Origin: Rikenellaceae bacterium | GTDB taxonomy: Bacteria; Bacteroidota; Bacteroidia; Bacteroidales; UBA932 | NCBI GenBank assembly: GCA_900769735.1 | Contig: CAAGHY010000042.1 | Location: forward strand, 1 to 7,610 | Direction: 5' to 3' | DNA: 7,610 nucleotides | In this document: piece after piece, positions 1 through 6,647 of the stretch | Layout of the letters: the number at the start of each line of letters is the position of its first letter | Numbering within the stretch: the first letter of the stretch is position 1 | Notes under the pieces: model-generated | Told to the model about the DNA's origin: nothing | Databases searched by the model: none | The model's input: the letters and a program-made list of their open reading frames with translations, nothing else | Program-made: the position numbers and the translations under genes

Positions 1-47
1 AGCGCCGATGGTACTGCTATACCAAGTGGGAGAGTAGGTAGCCGCCA
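1..47 (+). rRNA. rrf: 5S ribosomal RNA, 3' end (partial)
   Basis: The first ~47 bases read like the 3' third of a bacterial 5S rRNA. They carry the GCCGATGGTACTGC segment, then GTGGGAGAGTAGGT of the loop E/helix IV region, then GTAGCCGCC, which would pair with the 5' end of the molecule to close helix I. The 5' part, and presumably the 16S and 23S genes, lie off the left edge. The exact 3' end is estimated from the end of the expected helix I strand and could be off by a few bases. A strong intrinsic terminator follows 8 nt later, as expected for the last gene of an rRNA operon. The call rests on recognising conserved 5S segments; a covariance-model search would settle it. Confidence 0.88.
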
Positions 48-55
48 ACCTTCAG

Positions 56-91
56 AGACCTTCAGAAGAAATTCTGAAGGTCTTTTTTTTT
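56..91 (+). terminator. Intrinsic terminator of the rRNA operon
   Basis: A perfect 12-bp stem (AGACCTTCAGAA at 56-67 with TTCTGAAGGTCT at 72-83) closes on a GAAA tetraloop at 68-71 and runs into nine T residues (83-91). This is a textbook Rho-independent terminator directly after the 5S rRNA. The reverse strand has no T-tract on the other side, so it should work only for rightward transcription. It separates the rRNA operon from the symporter gene at 156, which therefore probably needs its own promoter. Confidence 0.95.
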
Positions 92-122
92 GTCTGATTA
101 TGGCTCTGCTCCAGATTTTGCC

Positions 123-130
123 TATATTTA
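123..130 (+). promoter_or_regulatory. Candidate -7 promoter element for agcS
   Basis: TATATTTA matches the Bacteroidota -7 consensus TAnnTTTG at all but the last base, and sits 25 nt before the ATG at 156. No convincing -33 TTG is found 19-21 nt upstream, so this is a weak call. It is supported mainly by the need for a promoter between the strong rRNA terminator and the symporter gene, in only 64 bp of intergenic sequence. Confidence 0.3.
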
Positions 131-155
131 CATTTCATTTTTAAATATTTTTATA

Positions 156-1553
156 ATGGAACAATTGACAACGTGGATTACATCCATAAATGATTTTATC
201 TGGACTTATATTCTTATAGCTGTATTGATTGGTTGTGCGCTTTTCTTTACTTTCCGTACAAAGTTTGTCCAGTTCAGGATGATAGGAGAAACTTTAAGAC
301 TCCTTATTGGCTCAAATTCCACAAAAAGCAACGACAAGAAACAAGTTTCTTCCTTTCAGGCGTTTATTGTTTCCATTGCCAGTCACGTTGGAACCGGGAA
401 CTTGGCTGGAGTGGCAACTGCAATTGCTGTAGGTGGTCCTGGTGCAATTTTTTGGATGTGGATTATAGCTTTGCTTGGTTCTGCAAGTTCTTTCATAGAG
501 TGTACTTTGGCCCAGTTATACAAAGTAAAGGGAAATGATTCTTTTGTAGGTGGACCTGCTTATTATATGAGCATTGGCCTTAAGAAACCTTGGATGGGCT
601 CGCTTTTTGCAGTGCTTCTTATTTTTACTTTCCCGTTCTCTTTCAATACAGTACAGAGTAATACAATTTGTGCTGCTTTCCAGGAAGCTTTCAATTTTGA
701 TCCTACTGTTGTAGGTATTGTGCTTACAGCACTGACATTGGTGATTATTTTTGGTGGTATCCAGAGAATTGCAAAGGTAAGCAGCGTAATAGTACCTGTA
801 ATGGCTTTGAGCTACGTAGCTTTGGCTCTTTTTGTTGTAGTTTATAATTTCAAGCTCATTGATGATGTTGTTTCACTTATCATTTCAAGTGCATTTGGTT
901 GGAATCAAGCATTTGGCGGTATGATGGGTGTAGCTATGATGAACGGTATCAAGAGAGGATTGTTCAGTAATGAGGCTGGAGAGGGATCAGCGCCGAATGT
1001 TGCAGCAACAGCAGACGTTTCCCACCCGGTAAAACAGGGTTTGATTCAGGTATTCGGAGTTTTTGCTGATACCCTTATCATTTGTACTTGTACAGCATTC
1101 ATCATTTTGTTCAGTGGAGTATCTTTTGGCGCGGAATCAAACGGTATCCAGCTTACTCAACAGGCTTTGTCTAGCCAGATAGGCAGTGCAGGAAATATTT
1201 TTATTGCAATGGCCATTCTTTTCTTTGCATTCAGCAGTATCATTGGCAACTATTATTACGGAGAGGCAAATGTGAGGTATCTGACTGATAAGAAGTGGGT
1301 TCTGGTTGCATTCAGACTTATGACTTGCGGTATGGTTATGTTTGGTGCAATTGCTTCATTGAATTTGGCGTGGAGCCTTGCGGATTTGTGTATGGGCTTT
1401 ATGGCGGCCTGCAACCTTGTTGCAATTGTATTGTTGAGCAAGTATGCAGTACGATTGCTAAATGACTATATAGCACAAAAAAAACAGGGCAAAGACCCTG
1501 TCTTCAAGAAAGAGAGTATGCCAGATATCCAGGATGATCTGGAATGCTGGTAA
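156..1553 (+). CDS. Sodium:alanine/glycine symporter, AGCS family
   Basis: This is an inner-membrane cation:amino acid symporter that, by family, imports alanine or glycine with Na+. The 465-residue product is a typical AGCS length. Hydrophobic segments run throughout, starting at residues 15-33. Family signatures include GTGNLAGVATAIAVGGPGAI (79-98) followed by FWMW, and GLFSNEAGEGSAP (268-280) followed by the HPVKQG and FADTLIICT motifs (290-311) that line the transport path in this family. The start is the ATG at 156, preceded by an AT-rich leader. An in-frame TTG at 90 would add 22 residues encoded from the rRNA terminator's T-tract and is unlikely. The stop directly abuts the stop of the convergent trmD, and the last codons (1477-1501) also carry trmD's terminator. 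Substrate specificity (Ala, Gly or other) cannot be read from the sequence. No clear terminator of its own was found downstream. Confidence 0.95.
   Translation: MEQLTTWITSINDFIWTYILIAVLIGCALFFTFRTKFVQFRMIGETLRLLIGSNSTKSNDKKQVSSFQAFIVSIASHVGTGNLAGVATAIAVGGPGAIFWMWIIALLGSASSFIECTLAQLYKVKGNDSFVGGPAYYMSIGLKKPWMGSLFAVLLIFTFPFSFNTVQSNTICAAFQEAFNFDPTVVGIVLTALTLVIIFGGIQRIAKVSSVIVPVMALSYVALALFVVVYNFKLIDDVVSLIISSAFGWNQAFGGMMGVAMMNGIKRGLFSNEAGEGSAPNVAATADVSHPVKQGLIQVFGVFADTLIICTCTAFIILFSGVSFGAESNGIQLTQQALSSQIGSAGNIFIAMAILFFAFSSIIGNYYYGEANVRYLTDKKWVLVAFRLMTCGMVMFGAIASLNLAWSLADLCMGFMAACNLVAIVLLSKYAVRLLNDYIAQKKQGKDPVFKKESMPDIQDDLECW
1477..1501 (-). terminator. trmD terminator embedded in agcS coding sequence
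   Basis: Read on the minus strand, ACAGGG (1501-1496) and CCCTGT (1489-1484) form a 6-bp GC-rich stem around a 6-nt TCTTTG loop, followed by eight T residues (1484-1477; the first also pairs in the stem). It begins about 52 nt past the trmD stop, so it should end the leftward trmD transcript. On the plus strand the same bases encode residues around QKKQGKDPVF near the C-terminus of the symporter. The T-tract lies only on the trmD side, so it should not act on agcS. Confidence 0.8.
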
Positions 1554-2234
1554 TTACTGTTTGTCAAGTAAATCAGGTCTGAGAAGGGCAGTTCTGGCAA
1601 GGGACTGCTCTTCTTGCCATTGGGCAATAAGTTTTGGATTTCCCGACAGCAATACCTTTGGTACTTCCCATCCATTGTAGTTTGCAGGACGTGTATATAC
1701 AGGTGCTGAAAGCAAATTGTCCTGGAAACAGTCGCTCAAAGCTGATGTCTCATCTGATATGGCACCAGGAATAAGTCTGATGACGGCATCACAAACTACT
1801 GCAGCTGCAAGTTCTCCTCCGCTTAGCACATAATCACCAATGGAAATCTCCATAGTAATCAGGTGTTCCCTGATTCTGTGGTCTATTCCTTTATAGTGTC
1901 CGCAAAGAATCATTATGTTTTCCATACAGGAAAGGCGGTTTGCAATAGGCTGGTCAAGCACTTTTCCGTCGGGAGACATATAGATGATCTCATCATAGTC
2001 CCTTTCGGCCTTCAATTTGGAGATGAGGGTATGGATCGGCTCAATCATAAGGACCATTCCGGCATCCCCTCCATAGCTGTAGTCATCCACCTGATGGTAA
2101 TTTCCTTTTCCGTATTCTCTTATATCGTGGATATGTATCTCTACAAGTCCTTTATTCTTGGCCCTCTGTACTATTGAGTGGTTAAGTGGACTTTCAAGCA
2201 GTTCAGGTACAACTGTAAGTATATCTATTCTCAT
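1554..2234 (-). CDS. trmD: tRNA (guanine(37)-N1)-methyltransferase TrmD
   Basis: TrmD is a cytoplasmic SPOUT-class enzyme. It transfers a methyl group from S-adenosylmethionine to N1 of G37, next to the anticodon of tRNAs that read CNN codons, and so prevents +1 frameshifting. The 226-residue product starts with MRIDILTVVPE. It has the GGDAGM segment (55-60), MSPDGKVLDQ (86-95) and the SAM-binding trefoil-knot motifs LCGHYKGIDHR (110-120) and IGDYVLSGGELA (132-143). Arg153 and Asp168 are the likely equivalents of the catalytic Arg154 and Asp169 of E. coli. The C-terminal VYTRPANYNG and VPKVLLSGNP segments (179-200) are also typical. Unlike the common rpsP-rimM-trmD-rplS operon, here it stands alone, with its own promoter at 2273-2303 and a terminator inside the convergent symporter gene. 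ATG at 2234 is the family start. Confidence 0.97.
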   Translation of the reverse strand: MRIDILTVVPELLESPLNHSIVQRAKNKGLVEIHIHDIREYGKGNYHQVDDYSYGGDAGMVLMIEPIHTLISKLKAERDYDEIIYMSPDGKVLDQPIANRLSCMENIMILCGHYKGIDHRIREHLITMEISIGDYVLSGGELAAAVVCDAVIRLIPGAISDETSALSDCFQDNLLSAPVYTRPANYNGWEVPKVLLSGNPKLIAQWQEEQSLARTALLRPDLLDKQ

Positions 2235-2272
2235 AATTTTCTATTATTTAGGACTAAAAAAACACGGATGCG

Positions 2273-2303
2273 CAAAGATAGAAAAATACTGAGCTATAAT
2301 CAA
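2273..2303 (-). promoter_or_regulatory. trmD promoter (Bacteroidota -33/-7 type)
   Basis: On the minus strand a -33 TTG (2303-2301) is followed by exactly 20 nt and a perfect -7 element TATCTTTG (2280-2273), matching the Bacteroidota consensus TTG-N~20-TAnnTTTG. The -7 element ends 38 nt before the trmD ATG, giving a leader of about 30 nt. Its spacer overlaps where the -33 region of the divergent promoter would lie. Confidence 0.75.
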
Positions 2304-2310
2304 TTTTTAC

Positions 2311-2318
2311 TATATTTG
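2311..2318 (+). promoter_or_regulatory. -7 element for the DUF349-yidC-yggS cluster
   Basis: TATATTTG is a perfect match to the Bacteroidota -7 consensus TAnnTTTG, 30 nt before the ATG at 2349. A TTG at the expected -33 position (near 2288-2290) is absent, so only half of the promoter is recognisable. It is the best candidate start signal for the three-gene cluster and also sets the DUF349 start: the in-frame ATGs at 2178 and 2268 lie upstream of it. Confidence 0.55.
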
Positions 2319-2348
2319 CAAGATACAAATTTTTATAGTCTGAGTATT

Positions 2349-4067
2349 ATGGACAAGGAAAGAAATTCTGCGGCACCAAATGAAGACATTATGGTGTTGG
2401 AAGCTTTGGATCCTAAAGGGATCATATTAAAATTTAATGAGTTGGTTGAAAGTGGGGATTCACAGAATCTGTTCAAGTATGCTGACGTGCTTAAGTCTGT
2501 GTTCTACAAGAAGGTGAATGAGTTGAAGGAGAATGGTGAGGTGGATTTGTCAGAGGAGGAGAGCGCGTTCAAGGAACTTTACGCCAAGTACAAGGTGTGC
2601 AGGCAGACATATGCTGAGGAAATGGAGAAAGTGAAAGAGGAGAATTACGCTGTCAAGTTGCAGATAATTGAGGAACTGAAGGCTCTATTGGAGAAAACAG
2701 AGGATGTGAATGTTACATTTTCTGAGTTCAGAGAGCTTCAGAACAGATGGAAATCTGTGGATATGGTTCCTCAGACAAAAGCAAAGGATTTGTGGGATAC
2801 ATACCAGCATTATGTGGAGAAGTTCTATGACTATATAAAGATAAACAATGAGTTCAGGGATATGGATTTCAAGAAGAATCTTGAAGCCAAGACTGCATTA
2901 TGTGAAAGGGCAGAAGCGCTGGAAAGTGAGCAGAATATTGTAGTTGCGTTCAAGGAGCTTCAAAAGCTTCACGATGAGTGGAAGGAGATTGGACCGGTTG
3001 CCAAGGAGCATAGGGAGAATATTTGGGAGAGATTCAAGGCAATCACTTCTGTCATCAACAAGAAACATCAGCACTATTTTGAGCAGATGAAGGATGAGCA
3101 GAGGAAGAATCTTGAGGCCAAGACCGCTTTGTGTGAGAAAGCTGAGGTGATTGCGCAGACTGTACCGTCAGAGTCAAGCGACTGGAACACTTTGTCAAAG
3201 CAGATGGAGAATCTTCAGGCTCAGTGGAAGAATGTAGGTTTTGCAGCCAAAAAGGAGAATCAGAAGATTTATGACAGATTCCGTGAGGCTTGCGACAAGT
3301 TCTATAATTCAAAAAGGGAGTACTATGCAAACTTCAAGAATGTTATGCAGGATAACCTTAAGATTAAAGAGCAGTTGTGTGAGCAGGCGGAGGCTTTGAT
3401 GCAGAGTGATGACTGGAAAAAGGCTACAGACCAGCTTATCAGCCTGCAGAAGCAATGGAAAGAGGTTGGCCCTGTTGCCAGGAAACAGTCTGATGCAGTT
3501 TGGAAGAGATTCAGAGCAGCTTGTGATTTCTTCTTTGAAAACAAGGCAAAACATTTTGATAAGGTTGACGAGCAGTATTCAGGTAATCTGGCTCAGAAAC
3601 TGGCTCTTATTGATGAAGTGAAGGCTTACAAGGTTGGAGATACAAGAGAGGATGATATAGCTGCAATGAGAGAGTTCCAGAACAGGTGGAATGCCATTGG
3701 ATTTGTTCCGTTCAAGGAGAAAGAGAAAGTCCAGAAGGAGTTCAATGCTGCAATGGATGCACATTTTGCTGATATCAGGTCTTTGGAGAGTGAGAAGAAA
3801 CTCAATAAGTTCAGACGAATGGTGGCAGAGGTGAAGAATTCAGGTAAAGGTGAGAGAGGACTTAAGTTTGAGAGAGAGAAACTGGTTCTGAAATACAAGA
3901 AGATGGAGCAGGATATTGCCACATTGGAGAACAATATGGGATTCTTTGCCAGATCAAAGAACGCAGATTCAATGATTGCAGATATAGAGAAGAAGATTTC
4001 TTTGGCAAAAGAGGAATTGACAAGAATAGAAGAGAAAATTAAAATAATTGATAATCAGTTTGAGTAA
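2349..4067 (+). CDS. DUF349 repeat protein, function unknown
   Basis: This is a 572-residue, highly charged, predominantly helical protein of the DUF349 family, without a known biochemical role. I see no signal peptide or membrane segment, so it is probably cytoplasmic. The N-terminal ~120 residues are acidic and helical. Five DUF349 repeats follow (about residues 125-490), each with a conserved Trp in an LQxxWK-like motif at Trp134, 211, 293, 370 and 447. Most are followed by a (V/I)GxVA-like stretch and a helix ending in an LCExAE-like motif. The last ~75 residues look like a coiled coil rich in Lys and Glu. The chosen ATG lies just after the -7 element. The open frame extends to 2178, but that part overlaps divergent trmD and both promoters. 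yidC begins 18 nt after the stop, so co-transcription is likely. Arg codons are mostly AGA/AGG. Family assignment is firm; any role in translation or membrane biogenesis is inference from its neighbours. Confidence 0.9.
   Translation: MDKERNSAAPNEDIMVLEALDPKGIILKFNELVESGDSQNLFKYADVLKSVFYKKVNELKENGEVDLSEEESAFKELYAKYKVCRQTYAEEMEKVKEENYAVKLQIIEELKALLEKTEDVNVTFSEFRELQNRWKSVDMVPQTKAKDLWDTYQHYVEKFYDYIKINNEFRDMDFKKNLEAKTALCERAEALESEQNIVVAFKELQKLHDEWKEIGPVAKEHRENIWERFKAITSVINKKHQHYFEQMKDEQRKNLEAKTALCEKAEVIAQTVPSESSDWNTLSKQMENLQAQWKNVGFAAKKENQKIYDRFREACDKFYNSKREYYANFKNVMQDNLKIKEQLCEQAEALMQSDDWKKATDQLISLQKQWKEVGPVARKQSDAVWKRFRAACDFFFENKAKHFDKVDEQYSGNLAQKLALIDEVKAYKVGDTREDDIAAMREFQNRWNAIGFVPFKEKEKVQKEFNAAMDAHFADIRSLESEKKLNKFRRMVAEVKNSGKGERGLKFEREKLVLKYKKMEQDIATLENNMGFFARSKNADSMIADIEKKISLAKEELTRIEEKIKIIDNQFE
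2721..3818 (+). repeat. Five tandem 77-codon DUF349 repeats
   Basis: The conserved Trp codons fall at 2748, 2979, 3225, 3456 and 3687, giving periods of 231, 246, 231 and 231 bp. The single 246-bp interval holds a 5-codon insertion in the linker near residues 271-276. Units 1 and 2 also share near-identical DNA: AAGAATCTTGA followed by GCCAAGAC occurs at 2874 and at 3105, exactly 231 bp apart, both encoding KNLEAKTALCE. The boundaries are approximate because unit edges are helical and drift in sequence. Confidence 0.85.
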
Positions 4068-4085
4068 AAAAGGGTTTTAAAGGAA

Positions 4086-5963
4086 ATGAATAAGAATACG
4101 GTAATTGGTTTTGTACTTATTGGATTGATATTGATTGGCTTCAGCTGGTACAATACCAAGAATTTCAAAGAGCAGGAGAGAGCAAGATTTGTAGCGGATT
4201 CAATAGCAAGGGTAGAGGCACTTAAAAATGCCCCAAAAATTGATTCGGCAGTATTGGCATTGAATGACAGCATTGCAGCTGCAAGGGCTCAGGAGCACAG
4301 ATTGATGACTCCAGTATATAAAGATTCATTGTTGGAGGCTGCAAGCAAAGCTGCAGAGGAGTTCTATACATTGGAGAATGACAAGATTAAGGTTGTGTTC
4401 ACTTCAAAAGGTGCACAGGCTTCGCAGGTATTGGTGAAGGACTATTATACTCACGACAGTCTTGACCTTTACATCATCAGAAAGAATGCAAGCAAATTTG
4501 CAATTGATTTCTATACAGACCAGCAGTTGAGTACATCTGATTTCAATTTTACAAAAGTTGCACAGACTGACTCTTCAATTGTTATGAGACTCCCTTACGG
4601 AGAGAATGCATACATTGACCATATCTATACCTTGGCTCCAGACAGCTATATGATGGATTTCAAGGTTAAGATGGTAGGAATGGACAGATACATCTCAAAA
4701 AATATGTCCAAATTGGGCATTGACTGGAGTGTGGACATTCCAAGACTTGAGAGAGGATATGAAAATGAGAAGAACTATTCTACAATTGCGTACAAGTTTC
4801 CTGGCGAGGAATCTGTAGAGGATTTGGGCTTGAGAAAAGCCTCTTCATCTGAGGAGATTACTACAAAAGTTGAGTGGTTTGCATTCCAGCAACAGTTCTT
4901 CTCTGCAATTCTGGTGGCTGAAAATGATTTCAACGGAGGTGATCTTTCATACAAATTCTATGATGTGTCAGATGAGGATTTGAGACTGATGGATTGTGAG
5001 GCCAATATGACCGTTGATTACAACCACGCGGAGGTTGTAGAGATTCCGTTCAGCTTCTATTATGGTCCTAACCTTTATAAGGAGCTGAAGAGCTACGGCT
5101 ACGGTTTTGAGAAGATTGTACCTCTTGGCGGCTGGTTGATAGGTTGGATCAACAGAGTGCTTATCATCAATTTCTTTGATTATTTGAGCAGAATCATTTC
5201 AAACTTTGGAGTGATTATCCTTCTGATGACAATTGCAATCAAGCTTATCATCTCACCTCTTACCCTTAAGTCGTACATTTCATCTGCTAAGATGAGAGTA
5301 CTTAAACCTGAGATTGACAAGATTAATGAGAAGTATCCTAGACAAGAGGATGCAATGAAGAAACAGCAGGAGGTAATGGCTCTTTACAACAAGACTGGAG
5401 TAAGCATGTTTGGCGGTTGTCTTCCTATGTTGCTTCAGTTCCCAATCCTGTTTGCAATGTTCCGATTCTTCCCTGCATCGTTTGAGTTGAGACAGCAAGG
5501 TTTCTTGTGGGCAGATGACTTGAGTACATACGATTCAATTCTTCAGTTGCCTTTCAATATTCCATTGTACGGTGACCACGTGAGCTTGTTTGCAATCCTT
5601 ATGGCTGTTTCAATGTACTTCTACTCAAAGATGAATATGGACCAGATGCCAAGCAACAATGAGATGGCAGGAATGAGAACTATGCAGCTTTACTTTATGC
5701 CTCTATTCCTTTTGGTGTTGTGTAACAATTTCTCAAGCGGTTTGAGCTACTATTATATGCTTTCAAACTTGTTTACCATTGTTCAGACTTGGGTAATCAG
5801 AAAGTACTTTGTGGATGAGAAGAAACTGTATGCCCAGTTGCAGGCAAAAGCTGCAAAATCCAAAGGTTCCAAGAAATCAAAATTCCAGCAGAGATTGGAT
5901 GAGATGTACAAACAGCAGCAGGAGATGCAGAGACAGCAACAGCAGATGAGAAACAGAAAATAA
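4086..5963 (+). CDS. yidC: Membrane protein insertase YidC
   Basis: YidC inserts and folds inner-membrane proteins, alone or with SecYEG. The 625-residue product has the Gram-negative layout. An N-terminal membrane anchor spans residues 5-22. A linker and a large periplasmic P1-type domain follow (about 90-345). The conserved 60KD_IMP core then has membrane segments near 373-393, 443-463, 497-513, 532-547 and 553-571. Core motifs include ISPLTLKS (389-396) followed by AKMRVLKPEI (401-410), and GGCLPMLLQFPILFAMF (443-459). Lys386 occupies the hydrophilic-groove position held by Arg366 in E. coli. The cytoplasmic tail (about 578-625) is basic and Gln-rich, which in other YidC proteins can help ribosome binding. 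It starts 18 nt after the DUF349 gene. Its TAA overlaps a possible ATG of the next gene by one base, so the three genes are probably one operon. Confidence 0.97.
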   Translation: MNKNTVIGFVLIGLILIGFSWYNTKNFKEQERARFVADSIARVEALKNAPKIDSAVLALNDSIAAARAQEHRLMTPVYKDSLLEAASKAAEEFYTLENDKIKVVFTSKGAQASQVLVKDYYTHDSLDLYIIRKNASKFAIDFYTDQQLSTSDFNFTKVAQTDSSIVMRLPYGENAYIDHIYTLAPDSYMMDFKVKMVGMDRYISKNMSKLGIDWSVDIPRLERGYENEKNYSTIAYKFPGEESVEDLGLRKASSSEEITTKVEWFAFQQQFFSAILVAENDFNGGDLSYKFYDVSDEDLRLMDCEANMTVDYNHAEVVEIPFSFYYGPNLYKELKSYGYGFEKIVPLGGWLIGWINRVLIINFFDYLSRIISNFGVIILLMTIAIKLIISPLTLKSYISSAKMRVLKPEIDKINEKYPRQEDAMKKQQEVMALYNKTGVSMFGGCLPMLLQFPILFAMFRFFPASFELRQQGFLWADDLSTYDSILQLPFNIPLYGDHVSLFAILMAVSMYFYSKMNMDQMPSNNEMAGMRTMQLYFMPLFLLVLCNNFSSGLSYYYMLSNLFTIVQTWVIRKYFVDEKKLYAQLQAKAAKSKGSKKSKFQQRLDEMYKQQQEMQRQQQQMRNRK

Positions 5964-5971
5964 TGATGTGT

Positions 5972-6646
5972 ATGAGTATTCAAGCACAGATAAAAAAGAT
6001 AAACAATGAGCTGCCATCAACTGTAAAGTTGGTGGCAGTTTCAAAATTCAACCCTGCGGAGGCAGTTCAGGAGGCTTATGATGCAGGACAGAGGATTTTT
6101 GGAGAGAGCAGACCTCAGGAATTGTTCCAGAAAGTGTCTGTTCTTCCCGATGATATCAAATGGCATTTCATTGGTCACCTGCAGACCAACAAACTTAAAA
6201 TGGTACTTCCGTATGTGGATATGGTGCATTCGGTGGACAGTGAGAGGCTTCTGGTAGAGATCAACAAGTATGCTGTAAAGAACAATCTTAAGGTGAAATG
6301 CCTTTTGGAAGTTTTCATTGCCCAGGAGGAGAGCAAACAGGGATTTTCAAAGGAGGAACTGTTTGCACTGTTGGATAAAATGCAGCAGGAGACTATGTCC
6401 GGTGTTGAAATATGCGGCCTTATGGGTATGGCTTCCTTTGTGGATGACCGTAACCAGATAGCGGCAGAGTTTGACCAGCTGAAAGGGATATTTGATATAG
6501 CAAGGGAAAAATATATCTCCACCCTCCCCAATTTCAATGAACTTTCAATGGGTATGAGTGGAGATTATGATATTGCCGTAGAGAAGGGCAGTACCCTTGT
6601 CCGAATTGGAACCAGTATCTTTGGTGCCAGAAACTACAACAAATAG
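5972..6646 (+). CDS. yggS: YggS/PROSC-family PLP homeostasis protein
   Basis: This family binds pyridoxal 5'-phosphate on a single-domain TIM-barrel resembling the alanine racemase N-terminal domain. It buffers cellular PLP and affects amino-acid metabolism, and has no established catalytic activity. In the 224-residue product Lys25 in VAVSKF is the expected Schiff-base lysine. Further signatures are WHFIGHLQTNK (64-74), HSVDS (86-90), GLMGMAS (149-155), LSMGMSGD (191-198) and RIGTSIFGAR (211-220, phosphate-binding end). The start is chosen at 5972 because MSIQAQIKKI matches the usual N-terminus. ATGs at 5963 (overlapping the yidC stop as TAATG) and 5966 would add only three or two residues. 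The gene is translationally close to yidC and ends one base from convergent dapF. Its probable terminator lies inside dapF. Confidence 0.94.
   Translation: MSIQAQIKKINNELPSTVKLVAVSKFNPAEAVQEAYDAGQRIFGESRPQELFQKVSVLPDDIKWHFIGHLQTNKLKMVLPYVDMVHSVDSERLLVEINKYAVKNNLKVKCLLEVFIAQEESKQGFSKEELFALLDKMQQETMSGVEICGLMGMASFVDDRNQIAAEFDQLKGIFDIAREKYISTLPNFNELSMGMSGDYDIAVEKGSTLVRIGTSIFGARNYNK
6507..6565 (-). terminator. Possible dapF terminator inside yggS
   Basis: On the minus strand ATCTCCAC (6565-6558) and GTGGAGAT (6522-6515) form a perfect 8-bp stem. A smaller CCCA/TGGG pairing lies inside the 35-nt loop, and an ATA then TTTTT tract (6511-6507) follows. It lies about 83 nt past the dapF stop, within the 3' coding end of yggS. 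The large loop and the three-base gap before the short T-run make it a weaker candidate than the other terminators here; it may be chance complementarity in coding DNA. Confidence 0.3.
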
Positions 6647-6647
6647 A

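Noticed and set aside
90..155. TTG start at 90 extending the symporter by 22 residues
   Set aside because: The extension begins in the T-tract of the rRNA terminator and covers the likely promoter; the ATG at 156 matches the usual family N-terminus.
1586..1619. Two mutually exclusive hairpins inside the trmD 3' end (GGGCAGT/ACTGCTC and TGGCAAG/CTTGCCA) as an agcS terminator
   Set aside because: Both have 7-bp stems but neither is followed by a T-tract on the plus strand. They encode ordinary TrmD residues, so I do not call a terminator.
2178..2348. In-frame upstream starts for the DUF349 gene (2178, 2268)
   Set aside because: They overlap the start of divergent trmD and both promoter elements; the extension looks like non-coding AT-rich sequence and has no family similarity that I recognise.
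4076..4088. AAAGGAAATG as a Shine-Dalgarno for yidC
   Set aside because: The GGA is only two bases from the ATG, too close for a working Shine-Dalgarno, and Bacteroidota generally do not rely on one.
6583..6600. AAGGG/CCCTT hairpin near the end of yggS as a dapF terminator
   Set aside because: The stem is only 5 bp and no T-run follows in the dapF direction.
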